DNA from: Prosthecochloris sp. | Lineage (GTDB): Bacteria; Bacteroidota; Chlorobiia; Chlorobiales; Chlorobiaceae | Assembly: GCA_015482705.2 (NCBI GenBank) | Contig: JADMLA020000017.1 | Span: 1 to 42,429, forward strand | Reading direction: 5' to 3' | Length of the DNA: 42,429 nt | Shown: piece after piece, positions 24,656-32,707 of the stretch | Position numbering within the stretch: position 1 is the first letter of the stretch | Layout of the letters: every line of letters starts with the position of its first letter | Program-made: the position numbers and the translations under genes | Notes under the pieces: generated by a model | The model's database searches: none | Told to the model about the DNA's origin: nothing | What the model saw: only the letters and a program-made list of their open reading frames with translations

Positions 24656-24713
24656 CTGAACATTGTTCAGGCTAGTCGGCAAGCAGACACAGGCTAGTCA
24701 CGTATACCCGTGA
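24656..24713. promoter_or_regulatory. Operator-like cluster upstream of hppA
   Basis: Three symmetric elements lie 57-114 bases before the hppA start: a perfect palindrome CTGAAC-ATT-GTTCAG (24656-24670); a 10-base direct repeat CAGGCTAGTC at 24668-24677 and 24690-24699, with a 22-base period, i.e. two helical turns; and an inverted repeat TCACG / CGTGA (24698-24702 and 24709-24713). They overlap one another, which is a typical layout for binding of a dimeric regulator. A known factor is not identified. The GAAC/GTTC core recalls SOS boxes but the spacing is different. Confidence 0.4.
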
Positions 24714-24839
24714 AAGAAGGTGACTGAATGTATGTGGAGTATAATCGCAAAGATCATAACGAGGATGAATTTACAATTTCTGTGGAGTTCTTCAAAGAAA
24801 GGATCTCTATGCCGGTGAAATTTTATTACACGTTTTATA

Positions 24840-25859
24840 TCACCGCGTTATGGCTTCGAAAAGTATGGGGAAGTGATCCGAATATCCGCCCAGGTACTTC
24901 GGTCCCTTGTAGGTTGCATTGGGGCGTGCGCTTCTCCCGGTTTGCATATGCTGGATGTGAAAGCAGGAAAATGCATTTTCTGAAAGTGACAGTCCTTTTT
25001 CATCGAAAAGCCCGGATGAAACCATTACCTGATCGAATTTCAACCATCGTCCTCCGAAATAACAACTACCTTTTTCGTCCAGTTCTACCCAACAGTTGAG
25101 CAACTTTTTTCCCGGGTTTTCCATGAAGGCTTTTTTATCGGTAGTGGCCCCCAGGATTTCGCGTATCGATCTGTCATGGGGTTCGTCGTTGAAATCTCCC
25201 ATCACGACGATATCGGCATGAATTGACGTACTCATAAGGCTGTCGATGATCGATCTTGCGGTTTTTGCGGCAAGCAGTCTTTGCGGCTCCGACCATGCTG
25301 TATCGAGTACTCTCGATGGCCAGTGGTTAACCAGCAGGAAAAAAGGATTGCTGTTTACCGAGAAACTGTACAAGGTAATGTCTCTTGTGTTTTTGCCTTT
25401 GAGGTCGATCTTCCGGGAAAAGGAGCTGTCGAGAACGACGCTTGTAGAATCATAAGCGAGCGCTATGTCGATTCCCCTGGGATCATCCGAGTCATGATAG
25501 GCTGTTTTGTAGCGGCTTTCGGGAAGGAATGAGAGCAGCCGGTTGAAGACCCGCGGATTTTCAACTTCGCCGAGAACAAGGACGTCAGGGTACGATCCTT
25601 TTTGAAGCTGCACAACCTTTATGATGTGCGAGAGCCGTATATATTTCAAGAGAAGCTTTTTTTCGGTCCATCGTTTTCTTCCTTCAGGCGTGAATTCGCT
25701 GTCTTCGGTTAACGGATCGTTATGGGTGTCGAACAGGTTCTCCACGTTCCACCACATCATTGACAATCGATTATCATCTGCGTCGGCAGCGATGACTGGT
25801 GATATCAAAGATAGCAAGACCCAAGACACCATGGTTATGAGCGCTGTTCGTTTTTTCAT
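24840..25859 (-). CDS. Secreted endonuclease/exonuclease/phosphatase-fold protein
   Basis: The 339-residue product begins with a signal peptide (MKKRTALITMVSWVLLSL ... SPVIAADADD) and continues as an EEP-fold enzyme (DNase I-like superfamily). Motifs seen are MMWWNVENLFDT (Asn/Glu metal site), VLGEVENPRVF, LLVNHWPSR, IVVMGDFNDEP and GGYSDHFPILF with the catalytic His. It should hydrolyse phosphodiester bonds of nucleic acids, lipids or sugar phosphates in the periplasm or outside. Substrate unknown. It is alone on the minus strand, opposite to the lipoprotein gene. Confidence 0.87.
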   Translation of the reverse strand: MKKRTALITMVSWVLLSLISPVIAADADDNRLSMMWWNVENLFDTHNDPLTEDSEFTPEGRKRWTEKKLLLKYIRLSHIIKVVQLQKGSYPDVLVLGEVENPRVFNRLLSFLPESRYKTAYHDSDDPRGIDIALAYDSTSVVLDSSFSRKIDLKGKNTRDITLYSFSVNSNPFFLLVNHWPSRVLDTAWSEPQRLLAAKTARSIIDSLMSTSIHADIVVMGDFNDEPHDRSIREILGATTDKKAFMENPGKKLLNCWVELDEKGSCYFGGRWLKFDQVMVSSGLFDEKGLSLSENAFSCFHIQHMQTGRSARPNATYKGPKYLGGYSDHFPILFEAITR

Positions 25860-26054
25860 TTTATTCTATCTGTTATGATTATAATGGTTAATTTATCAAT
25901 GTGTGTAATAAAAAAGTATTGAAAGATGCCTGGTTTACGATTGTTTTTAAAAAAGAGGTAGGGAGGGTGTGGTTTGTGGACAGTTGGCTTGAAATATGGC
26001 GGGAAAAAACCCGATGACCGAATTCGTGAGTTGAAACGCGGCCGTAAGGCTTTC

Positions 26055-26819
26055 ATGCCGTCCCCGAGAACAGTTCTGTTATCGCTTGTCTGTTTTTTGA
26101 CTGTTGGATGCGGCTCTTCACGGCAAATATCTCTCGATATACAGCCTGATCAGGCGGAGTATTATGCCAGAGGAAACCATATTGTCGGTTCGATGAAAGA
26201 CAATTCGGTTATTGCCATGTATTCCTTTTCAGAAAGAGTGTGGATCAACAGTACGGCCAGATTTAATATCCTACTGAAAAACATCGGTGAAGAGCCGACG
26301 GTTTTCTCGATAGACAATATAACGGCCGAAGTGCTCAACGATGCCGGTGAGGAGCCTTTGCATGTTAGAATCTATTCTTATGACGAGTTGGTGAAGAAAG
26401 CCGAACGATCAGCGGCTATAGGTGCCGTATTTGCAGGGTTGGAGTATTGGGGGAACATCACTCAGGCATCCAAGGCAGGGTATTCCCATACAGAAGGCTC
26501 TTTTTCGGGGCCTGAGGGATATGGTACCTACACCCAAACCACCTATGATCCGGCAGCAGAGCAGGCGGCACGAGCTGCAGCCGACGACGAGCTGAAGTCC
26601 GATCTTGCGGAAATAGAGCATGATAAGCAAGAGCGTATTTCTTCGCTGTCATCGATCTTGAGGAAATCAACTGTTTTTCCCGGAATGATACTGTCCGGCG
26701 AAATCAGGGTTGCTAAACCCGAAAAGGTCGGTGAATCAGCAAGTCTTATATTCCTTATCGATGCGGCCGGTGATACGCACATGGTTGTTTTCCTCCTGGA
26801 TGAAGTAGCAGGACGTTGA
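26055..26819 (+). CDS. Putative outer-surface lipoprotein of unknown function
   Basis: The product of about 254 residues has a lipoprotein signal peptide with a lipobox LTVGC and the modified Cys at 19, followed by GSSRQ. I start it at ATG 26055, since the upstream in-frame extension from 25974 would put 27 basic residues before the signal peptide. The mature part is beta-rich at the start (about 30-110), then an Ala/Glu/Asp-rich coiled-coil-like stretch (AAEQAARAAADDELKSDLAE) around residues 170-190, and a C-terminal IFLIDAAGDTHMVVFLL. It has an odd Gly/Tyr/Thr-rich insertion (SFSGPEGYGTYTQTTYD). No family is recognised. Confidence 0.7.
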   Translation: MPSPRTVLLSLVCFLTVGCGSSRQISLDIQPDQAEYYARGNHIVGSMKDNSVIAMYSFSERVWINSTARFNILLKNIGEEPTVFSIDNITAEVLNDAGEEPLHVRIYSYDELVKKAERSAAIGAVFAGLEYWGNITQASKAGYSHTEGSFSGPEGYGTYTQTTYDPAAEQAARAAADDELKSDLAEIEHDKQERISSLSSILRKSTVFPGMILSGEIRVAKPEKVGESASLIFLIDAAGDTHMVVFLLDEVAGR

Positions 26820-27008
26820 GGAGGGTGAGTTGCACGGTTCTTGGATATCGACGTGCTAAGGGTTGGTTATAGACATGTTTTCCGGGCCGTAATTCTATCA
26901 TTGTGCAGAAAAGGGCAAAATTTTTTCTTTACAATAATGATATGTAACTTGTCCCGGATTTTACCGTAAGCGTACTGAAGCATAAAACATCCAACGATCA
27001 ACAGCAGT

Positions 27009-27407
27009 ATGGCTAGAAAGATCGATGTTACACAAAAGGCAAAGGATATTCTCGAGGAAGCGCTCGACAGGGAAGCGGTAGATGTTCTTGCGAAAATATC
27101 CCGTGAGATGCAGCAGATTTTCAATGACAATCCAGAACCTTCCAGGCCCGATGTCGTGCGAATCGTTAGTGAATATTTCACTAACGACGGCAAATCGGAG
27201 CAGTTTGTGACAAACTGGATCAATACGGCCGAGGAGCATTGCAGATCTCGTGGCCTTCATGAAGAAGATCAACCGAAAGCCATGCTTTCGGACCTCGGTG
27301 TGTTCAGGTTTATGAACTTCCTTATGGAAAAAGGTTTGACTGATGATCAGGTGAATATTGTGCTTCGTGGTGCTGTCCAACAGGCGAACGATGAGGAACA
27401 CGAATAA
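27009..27407 (+). CDS. Helical protein of unknown function (132 aa)
   Basis: The product is soluble, acidic and almost all alpha-helical: ARKIDVTQKAKDILEEAL, KISREMQQIFNDNP, FVTNWINTAEEHC and a C-terminal GLTDDQVNIVLRGAVQQAN. It contains one cysteine (EHCRSRG). There is no transmembrane segment, signal or known binding motif. The composition (even, no low-complexity bias) and a clean stop support a real gene, although I recognise no family; it looks like the lineage-specific hypothetical proteins common in green sulfur bacteria. It faces the EamA gene at its 3' end with a 21-base gap. Confidence 0.65.
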   Translation: MARKIDVTQKAKDILEEALDREAVDVLAKISREMQQIFNDNPEPSRPDVVRIVSEYFTNDGKSEQFVTNWINTAEEHCRSRGLHEEDQPKAMLSDLGVFRFMNFLMEKGLTDDQVNIVLRGAVQQANDEEHE

Positions 27408-27428
27408 GGATTCTTTGCTGTTTCCATA

Positions 27429-27857
27429 CTACCTGCTGTGAAGAATCAATATTATACCTCCAATAACCAGAATTACACCCGACATACGAACGATATTGAA
27501 TGGCTCGTTGAGAACAACGATTGCCAGTACATAGGTTATTAGGGGAGAAGTTGCAATGAGCGGGTACACGAAAGAGACATCGGTTGTTTTTATTGCCGAA
27601 AGGTAGAAAAAAAGCATAATTGTGATTGCGACTCCCTGAAGGAGCGCATAAACGGTATATTTCAGCGGTATGCCGCTTGAAAGTGACGAGCCGTAGGCCC
27701 AGACGACAATGCCGAGAATAAGCGTCTGTGAGAGGCTTCGATAGAAAATCATTTGCGTGATATTCATCTTTGCCAAAGTAATCTTTTCGAGAATCGGTAA
27801 CGATCCGACTATCGACACGGTTATGATGAGCGAAAGATAGAGGTTGAATGTTTTCAT
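27429..27857 (-). CDS. Single-repeat EamA/EmrE-like transporter
   Basis: The 142-residue product is a four-to-five-helix membrane protein of the drug/metabolite transporter superfamily. It corresponds to one EamA repeat: a first helix with an acidic-basic start and conserved ILEKITLAKMN, a middle ITIMLFFYLSAIKTTDVSFVYPL, and the PLITYVLAIVVLNEPFNIVRMSGVILVIGG signature of the repeat end. Full transporters have two such repeats (about 300 residues), so this unit must dimerise, like EmrE. Substrate unknown. It is monocistronic, divergent from purC with a roughly 100-base gap. Confidence 0.85.
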   Translation of the reverse strand: MKTFNLYLSLIITVSIVGSLPILEKITLAKMNITQMIFYRSLSQTLILGIVVWAYGSSLSSGIPLKYTVYALLQGVAITIMLFFYLSAIKTTDVSFVYPLIATSPLITYVLAIVVLNEPFNIVRMSGVILVIGGIILILHSR

Positions 27858-27963
27858 AATCGTTATGTTGTAGCGATACGTGAAGTGGGATTGTCGCTCC
27901 GGAAAAACCGGTACGTTCTGTGAGTCAAATCAAATCAAACAAAACCATAGAGGGAACTGAACT

Positions 27964-28674
27964 ATGAATAAAACCGAGCTTCTTCATGAAGGAAAAGCGA
28001 AGAAAGTTTTTCTGACTGATACAAGTGACCTTGTTATTCAGGAATTCAAAGATGATGCTACTGCTTTCAATAACAAGAAAAAAGGCACGATCAGCAACAA
28101 GGGGGTTGTCAACAATGCAATATCCTGTAAACTTTTTACCTATCTCACTGAAAACGGGGTTTCGACCCATTTTGTCGAGAAGCTCTCGGACAGGGATATG
28201 CTTTGCAAATATCTTGAAATTATAATGGTAGAGGTAGTTGTGAGAAATGTCGCTGCCGGATCGCTTGTAAGACGTTATGGTTTCGAGGAAGGGACCAAAC
28301 TTGAGAGACCTATTATCGAGCTGTATTTGAAAGACGATGATCTCGATGATCCATTGATGAATGAGAGCCATGCTGTCGCACTTGGTCTGGCTACCTATGA
28401 AGAGCTCGATACACTAAAAGAGCAGGCGGCAATGATCAACACGCTCATGAAACGTTTTTTTGCAGAAAGAAATCTCAATCTGGTTGACTTCAAGCTCGAG
28501 TTCGGTCGGCACAAGGGCGAAATTCTTCTTGGTGACGAAATAAGTCCTGATACCTGTCGTTTCTGGGATCTCGATACCGGGGAGAAAATGGACAAAGACC
28601 GTTTTCGTTTCGATCTCGGGGGAGTGGAAGATGCTTATTCGGAGGTTGAAAAAAGAGTTCTTGACCTGAAATAG
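27964..28674 (+). CDS. purC: SAICAR synthetase (phosphoribosylaminoimidazole-succinocarboxamide synthase)
   Basis: The 236-residue enzyme joins aspartate to CAIR in the eighth step of purine synthesis, using ATP. Seen motifs are LLHEGKAKKVF at the N-terminus, FKDDATAFNNKKKG, VVRNVAAGSLVRRYG, and the C-terminal LVDFKLEFGRHKGEILLGDEISPDTCRFWD. Length is standard for bacterial PurC. An AGAGGG precedes the ATG. The next gene, a DedA-like protein, begins 26 bases later on the same strand. Confidence 0.97.
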   Translation: MNKTELLHEGKAKKVFLTDTSDLVIQEFKDDATAFNNKKKGTISNKGVVNNAISCKLFTYLTENGVSTHFVEKLSDRDMLCKYLEIIMVEVVVRNVAAGSLVRRYGFEEGTKLERPIIELYLKDDDLDDPLMNESHAVALGLATYEELDTLKEQAAMINTLMKRFFAERNLNLVDFKLEFGRHKGEILLGDEISPDTCRFWDLDTGEKMDKDRFRFDLGGVEDAYSEVEKRVLDLK

Positions 28675-28700
28675 TATCGGATCACGAGTCTTGGAAACAC

Positions 28701-29330
28701 ATGCTCGAAAGTATTGTAGAATATCTTCGATCCGCTGATCCCGTTGCGATATACCTTTTCCTGTTTTTCATATCTTTTCTGGAGAACGTCGTACCCCCGA
28801 TTCCGGGGGATGTGCCTGTAGCGTTTGTCGGTTATCTAACGTTCTCCAGTGATATCGATTTCTGGTTTTCCGTTGCTTTTGCATCGGCCGGTTCAACCCT
28901 TGGTTTCATGTTGATGTTTCTTATCAGCAGGAAAATCGGGCTCAGTATTTATGCTCCTGGGGAAAGCAGAGTCAAGCATGGGTTGGTAACGGCAATTCAC
29001 AGAATGTTTCCTCCTGATCAGATGGAATCTGCTCGGCAGCGCTTTTCGACGCACGGTTATTTTGCTGTTTTGATCAACAGGTTTCTTTTCGGTTATCGTG
29101 CGATCATATCGGTGATGTCAGGTTTCCTGCATCTTAACGTAACGGGGGTTTGTGCAGCAGCCTTCTCAAGTTCAATTGTTTGGTATGTACTCCTGCTTCG
29201 TGGAGGATATTTGTTGGGAGAAAACTGGCACCGGATTGGAACGTATATGGCGGCTTACAGCATACCGCTCACACTTGTTTTTCTTGTTGTCGTACTTGTC
29301 GCTTTTTTCAGGTATTTGAATCGCCGATAA
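28701..29330 (+). CDS. DedA-family membrane protein (VTT domain)
   Basis: The 209-residue product has the DedA/VTT architecture: FFISFLENVVPPIPGDVPVAFVGYL at the N-terminus with the conserved Glu and Pro residues, then a re-entrant GSTLGFMLMFLISRKIG segment, the RFSTHGYFAVLINRFLFGYRAIISVMSGFLHL core with the Arg pair that is essential in DedA proteins, and C-terminal helices. DedA proteins help maintain membrane potential and lipid-carrier flipping. It lies downstream of purC and ends about 100 bases before the transketolase gene. Confidence 0.88.
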   Translation: MLESIVEYLRSADPVAIYLFLFFISFLENVVPPIPGDVPVAFVGYLTFSSDIDFWFSVAFASAGSTLGFMLMFLISRKIGLSIYAPGESRVKHGLVTAIHRMFPPDQMESARQRFSTHGYFAVLINRFLFGYRAIISVMSGFLHLNVTGVCAAAFSSSIVWYVLLLRGGYLLGENWHRIGTYMAAYSIPLTLVFLVVVLVAFFRYLNRR

Positions 29331-29432
29331 CGAAAGGGGGATATATAGGCTGTTGGATTTTTACACCTTTGCACGTACCTTTACATTTTGCATCGTAACC
29401 CATAATAATTCAAGAAATACGGGGCCTCAGCA

Positions 29433-30344
29433 ATGGCGAAAAATATCAAGCCTTATCCTGCAGACAAAAAAGGACAGGTTGTTACACTGGAATCAATTCA
29501 GGAATTGAAGGAAATGGCTTGCCAGGTGCGGCGAGACGTTGTGCGTATGCTCACCAAAGCTGCTTCGGGACATACCGGCGGATCGTTGGGTATGGCCGAT
29601 GTTTTTACCTCCCTGTATTTTAAAATCATGCAGCATGACCCGCATGATTCAGGTGAAACCACTGAAAGGGACATGCTTTTTCTATCGAATGGTCATATTG
29701 TTCCTGTATGGTATAGTGTTCTTGCTAGAAGCGGTTATTTTCAGCTGGAAGAACTTCATTCGTTACGCCAGATCAATAGCTATCTTCAAGGGCATCCCGC
29801 TTCAGAAGCAGGTTTGCCTGGTATACGTATCGCTTCGGGTTCGCTCGGGCAGGGGCTTTCTGCTGCTGTCGGTGCGGCTTTGGGAAAGCGTATGGATGGT
29901 TGTTCCGGGGATGTGTTCTGCCTCATGGGAGATGGTGAGTGCCAGGAAGGCCAGATATGGGAAGCTGCGATGAGTGCTGCGCACTACGGACTTGGTAATC
30001 TTGTCGGTATCGTCGATTACAATAATCTGCAAATCGATGGAGAGGTCAGCGAGGTCATGAATGTCGAGCCTTTTGCCGAAAAATGGAGCTCTTTCGGCTG
30101 GGATGTTCATCAGTGCGACGGCAATGACATCGAAGATATCATTGCTGTAATGAAAAATGTTCGGGAAAAAAAGGACAGGGCAAAACCGTCTGTTATTCTT
30201 GCCGTAACGGTTATGGGTAAAGGAGTTCCTTTTTTTGAAGGCACGATGCCTGATAATACGAATTGGCACGGAAAACCTCCTTCACCAGAGCAGTGTGAAC
30301 AAGCTCTGGAAATACTGGGAGAGACATCTTTCGGTGATTTTTAA
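29433..30344 (+). CDS. Transketolase, N-terminal subunit
   Basis: The 303-residue product is the thiamine-diphosphate-binding half of a transketolase. It has KAASGHTGGSLGMADVF (TPP/substrate His), a central SGSLGQGLSAAVGAALG and the ThDP motif GDGECQEGQIWEAAMSAAHY ending in VDYNNLQIDGE. A full transketolase continues with pyrimidine-binding and C-terminal domains, about 650 residues. Split enzymes with separate N and C subunits are known, usually encoded as an adjacent pair. Here the next gene is rsmD, only seven bases later, and no C-half gene is in the window. The partner must therefore lie elsewhere. Confidence 0.9.
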   Translation: MAKNIKPYPADKKGQVVTLESIQELKEMACQVRRDVVRMLTKAASGHTGGSLGMADVFTSLYFKIMQHDPHDSGETTERDMLFLSNGHIVPVWYSVLARSGYFQLEELHSLRQINSYLQGHPASEAGLPGIRIASGSLGQGLSAAVGAALGKRMDGCSGDVFCLMGDGECQEGQIWEAAMSAAHYGLGNLVGIVDYNNLQIDGEVSEVMNVEPFAEKWSSFGWDVHQCDGNDIEDIIAVMKNVREKKDRAKPSVILAVTVMGKGVPFFEGTMPDNTNWHGKPPSPEQCEQALEILGETSFGDF

Positions 30345-30351
30345 CACAGGG

Positions 30352-30885
30352 GTGCAGATACAGTCAGGTAGATACAAGGGGAAAAAACTGCAGCGTAGCA
30401 CAACCGGTTCTATCCGTCCCTGCAGCAGCAGGGTGAAAAAATCTCTGTTCGATATACTTTCCGTTCGGATGGATCTTGTAGGAATCAGGGTCCTCGATCT
30501 TTTTGCCGGTTTTGGTTCGCTCGGTTATGAAGCGTTAAGCCGTGGTGCGGAGATGGTTTGCTTTGTCGACAGCAGTTTTCAGTCTCTCAAGTCTGTACGG
30601 GAAACCGCAAGTGAACTGGGTGTGGCGTCAAAGGTGAGGATTGTCAAAAAGGATGTCGTTCGGTTTGTTAAAACCGAAAAAATGGCTTATGACCTTGTTT
30701 TTTGTGATCCACCGTATAACTGGAAGGATTACAAAGTCCTGATTCGTGAGATTTTCGACCATGGTCTGGTAACGGAAAACGGTGTACTCCTTATCGAGCA
30801 TAGTAATCGTCACAGTTTCGAAGATGAATCACGGTACGCTTTTCATAAAGATTACGGGATGACGAGAGTTTCTTTTTTTTCCTAA
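30352..30885 (+). CDS. rsmD: 16S rRNA (guanine966-N2)-methyltransferase, RsmD-like
   Basis: The product of about 177 residues is a class-I methyltransferase. It has QSGRYKGKKL near the start (the RsmD type signature), RPCSSRVKKSLFDIL, the SAM motif LDLFAGFGSLGYEALSRGA and the catalytic DPPY (FCDPPYNW). It methylates G966 of 16S rRNA during 30S assembly. Translation should start with GTG at 30352, seven bases after the transketolase stop, giving the family-typical N-terminus; an ATG upstream at 30235 lies inside the transketolase gene. It is followed by coaD, a common gene pair in bacteria. Confidence 0.9.
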   Translation: MQIQSGRYKGKKLQRSTTGSIRPCSSRVKKSLFDILSVRMDLVGIRVLDLFAGFGSLGYEALSRGAEMVCFVDSSFQSLKSVRETASELGVASKVRIVKKDVVRFVKTEKMAYDLVFCDPPYNWKDYKVLIREIFDHGLVTENGVLLIEHSNRHSFEDESRYAFHKDYGMTRVSFFS

Positions 30886-30908
30886 TTCCTAAACCTATCG
30901 CCGGACCG

Positions 30909-30924
30909 AGTGATTGGTCGGACA
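30909..30924. repeat. 16-base repeat, copy 2
   Basis: Second copy of AGTGATTGGTCGGACA, identical to 11228-11243. Here it lies between rsmD and the Shine-Dalgarno of coaD. The flanks do not match, so the identity is confined to these 16 bases. Confidence 0.4.
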
Positions 30925-30943
30925 CATTCAGGAGAACATTTTT

Positions 30944-31438
30944 ATGAAAAAGCTTGCAATTTATCCGGGTACTTTCGACCCTTTTACGAATGGGCATCTG
31001 GATGTGCTTGAACGGGCACTGACGATTTTCGAGCGGGTTATCGTTGTTATAGCGGAAAACAGTACAAAAAAAACTCTTTTTTCCGTTGAAGAACGTTCTG
31101 AGATGATCGAAACCGTTACGGAATTTCTTCCGGGAACAACAGTCGAAGTGTTGCACAGTGGCCTTCTGGCAGAATATGCGCATGATGCAGGGGCAGCCGC
31201 GATAGTTCGCGGTGTGCGCCAGGTAAAAGATTTCGAGTACGAGTTTCAGATGTCGCTTCTCAACAGACATTTGAACCCGGACGTTACCACTGTTTTTCTT
31301 ATGCCTAATGTCAACTATACGTATGTGGCTTCGTCGATCATCAGGGAGGTTTCGTTACTCGGGGGTGATGTAAGCAAATTCGTTCATCCTCACGTATTGA
31401 AAATGCTGAAGAAAAAATTTGAGGAACATAATCTCTGA
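30944..31438 (+). CDS. coaD: Phosphopantetheine adenylyltransferase
   Basis: The 164-residue product transfers AMP from ATP to 4'-phosphopantetheine in coenzyme A synthesis. It has YPGTFDPFTNGHLDVLERA with the TxGH nucleotide motif, an IVRGVRQVKDFEYEFQMSLLNR active-site stretch and the C-terminal YVASSIIREVSLLGGDVSKFV. Length is standard. I start it at ATG 30944, with AGGAG about ten bases upstream; an earlier in-frame start would give a nonsensical extension. It follows rsmD and precedes the aminotransferase gene. Confidence 0.96.
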   Translation: MKKLAIYPGTFDPFTNGHLDVLERALTIFERVIVVIAENSTKKTLFSVEERSEMIETVTEFLPGTTVEVLHSGLLAEYAHDAGAAAIVRGVRQVKDFEYEFQMSLLNRHLNPDVTTVFLMPNVNYTYVASSIIREVSLLGGDVSKFVHPHVLKMLKKKFEEHNL

Positions 31439-31492
31439 TACAGGCTTTTGCAGGTGTTTTTCGAACTTTCAAATGTTTAATCTTTTCATGTT

Positions 31493-32701
31493 ATGAGCAT
31501 AAATAGTTTTCCTGAAGAAAGATATCTCAGCCGGCGGGTTTTGAGCATGCAGGAGTCGCAAACCATGAAAATAAGCGGGCTTGCGAAACAAATGAAGGCT
31601 GAAGGCAAGGATATTGTCAGCCTGTCTGCGGGTGAGCCCGATTTTCCTACACCGGATTTTGTGGCAGAGGCGGGTATCGATGCTATACAATCCGGATTCA
31701 CGCGCTATACGGCTAATGCCGGTATTCCCGAGCTCAAAAAAGCTATTGTTGAAAAGTTCAAACGTGATAACCAACTCGACGTTACTCCCGAACAGATCAT
31801 TGTGAGCAATGGGGGAAAGCAGACCCTGGCGAACACACTTCTCGCATTGTGTGAGGAGGGGGATGAGGTCATCATTCCTGCGCCTTTCTGGGTAAGTTTT
31901 CCCGAGATGGTTCGGCTTTCGGGGGCTGAGCCGGTTATTGTTCCCACTACCATCGATTCCGGTTATAAAATGAAGCCGGAACAGCTCGAGGCTGCAATTA
32001 CCGAAAGGACAAAAGTACTGATACTTAATTCTCCTTCGAATCCGTCAGGTGCAGTTTATTCGGAAAGTGAGGTAAGAGCGTTGATGGCGGTACTGGATGG
32101 TCGTGAGATTTTTGTGATATCCGATGAGATGTACGACCAGATCGTTTACGGGTCGGTAAAGCCGTTTTCTCCTGCAAGGATTTCCGGAATGCGCGATTGG
32201 GTTATAGTCAGCAATGGCGTGTCGAAAACATATTCAATGACAGGGTGGCGGATCGGTTTTCTTGCCGGGCCGAAATGGCTGATCGATGCTTGTGGAAAAA
32301 TACAGTCTCAAACCACTTCGAACGCCAATTCAATTGCGCAGAAAGCAGCCGTTGCTGCGCTTACCGGCGACCAGCGGATTATCGAGGAGCGCAGGCTGGA
32401 GTTTGAGATGCGCAGGGATTATATGTATAAGGCCCTCAATGAGATTCCGGGAATAACCGCAACATTACCGGAAGGGGCGTTTTATATTTTTCCTTCAATC
32501 GCAGGTTTGCTTGGAAAAACGTTTGGCGGAAAAGAAATGAACAGTTCTACAGATGTGGCGGAATATCTTCTTATCGATCATTATGTCGCAACCGTACCTG
32601 GTGAGGCTTTCGGGGCTCCTGAAAACCTTCGGTTATCGTATGCGGCTTCGATCGGCGAGCTTGAAGTGGCTGTTGACAGGATCAGAAAAGCGTTTGAGTA
32701 A
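31493..32701 (+). CDS. aspC: Aspartate/prephenate-type class-I aminotransferase
   Basis: The 402-residue product is a class Ib PLP aminotransferase. It shows SAGEPDFPTPDFV, ANAGIPELKKAIVEKF, SNGGKQTLANTLLALC, LNSPSNPSGAVYSESE and the Schiff-base lysine in NGVSKTYSMTGWRIGFLAGP, ending with the conserved LRLSYAAS arginine. It exchanges the amino group between aspartate and 2-oxoglutarate; in this subgroup prephenate amination is also possible. It lies six bases before the acyltransferase gene, so they probably form one transcript. Confidence 0.9.
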   Translation: MSINSFPEERYLSRRVLSMQESQTMKISGLAKQMKAEGKDIVSLSAGEPDFPTPDFVAEAGIDAIQSGFTRYTANAGIPELKKAIVEKFKRDNQLDVTPEQIIVSNGGKQTLANTLLALCEEGDEVIIPAPFWVSFPEMVRLSGAEPVIVPTTIDSGYKMKPEQLEAAITERTKVLILNSPSNPSGAVYSESEVRALMAVLDGREIFVISDEMYDQIVYGSVKPFSPARISGMRDWVIVSNGVSKTYSMTGWRIGFLAGPKWLIDACGKIQSQTTSNANSIAQKAAVAALTGDQRIIEERRLEFEMRRDYMYKALNEIPGITATLPEGAFYIFPSIAGLLGKTFGGKEMNSSTDVAEYLLIDHYVATVPGEAFGAPENLRLSYAASIGELEVAVDRIRKAFE

Positions 32702-32707
32702 CACTTC

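Noticed and set aside
24656..24670. SOS/LexA box upstream of hppA
   Set aside because: The GAAC/GTTC halves are there but separated by three bases, not the four of the Bacillus-type box, and a pyrophosphatase is not an SOS gene.
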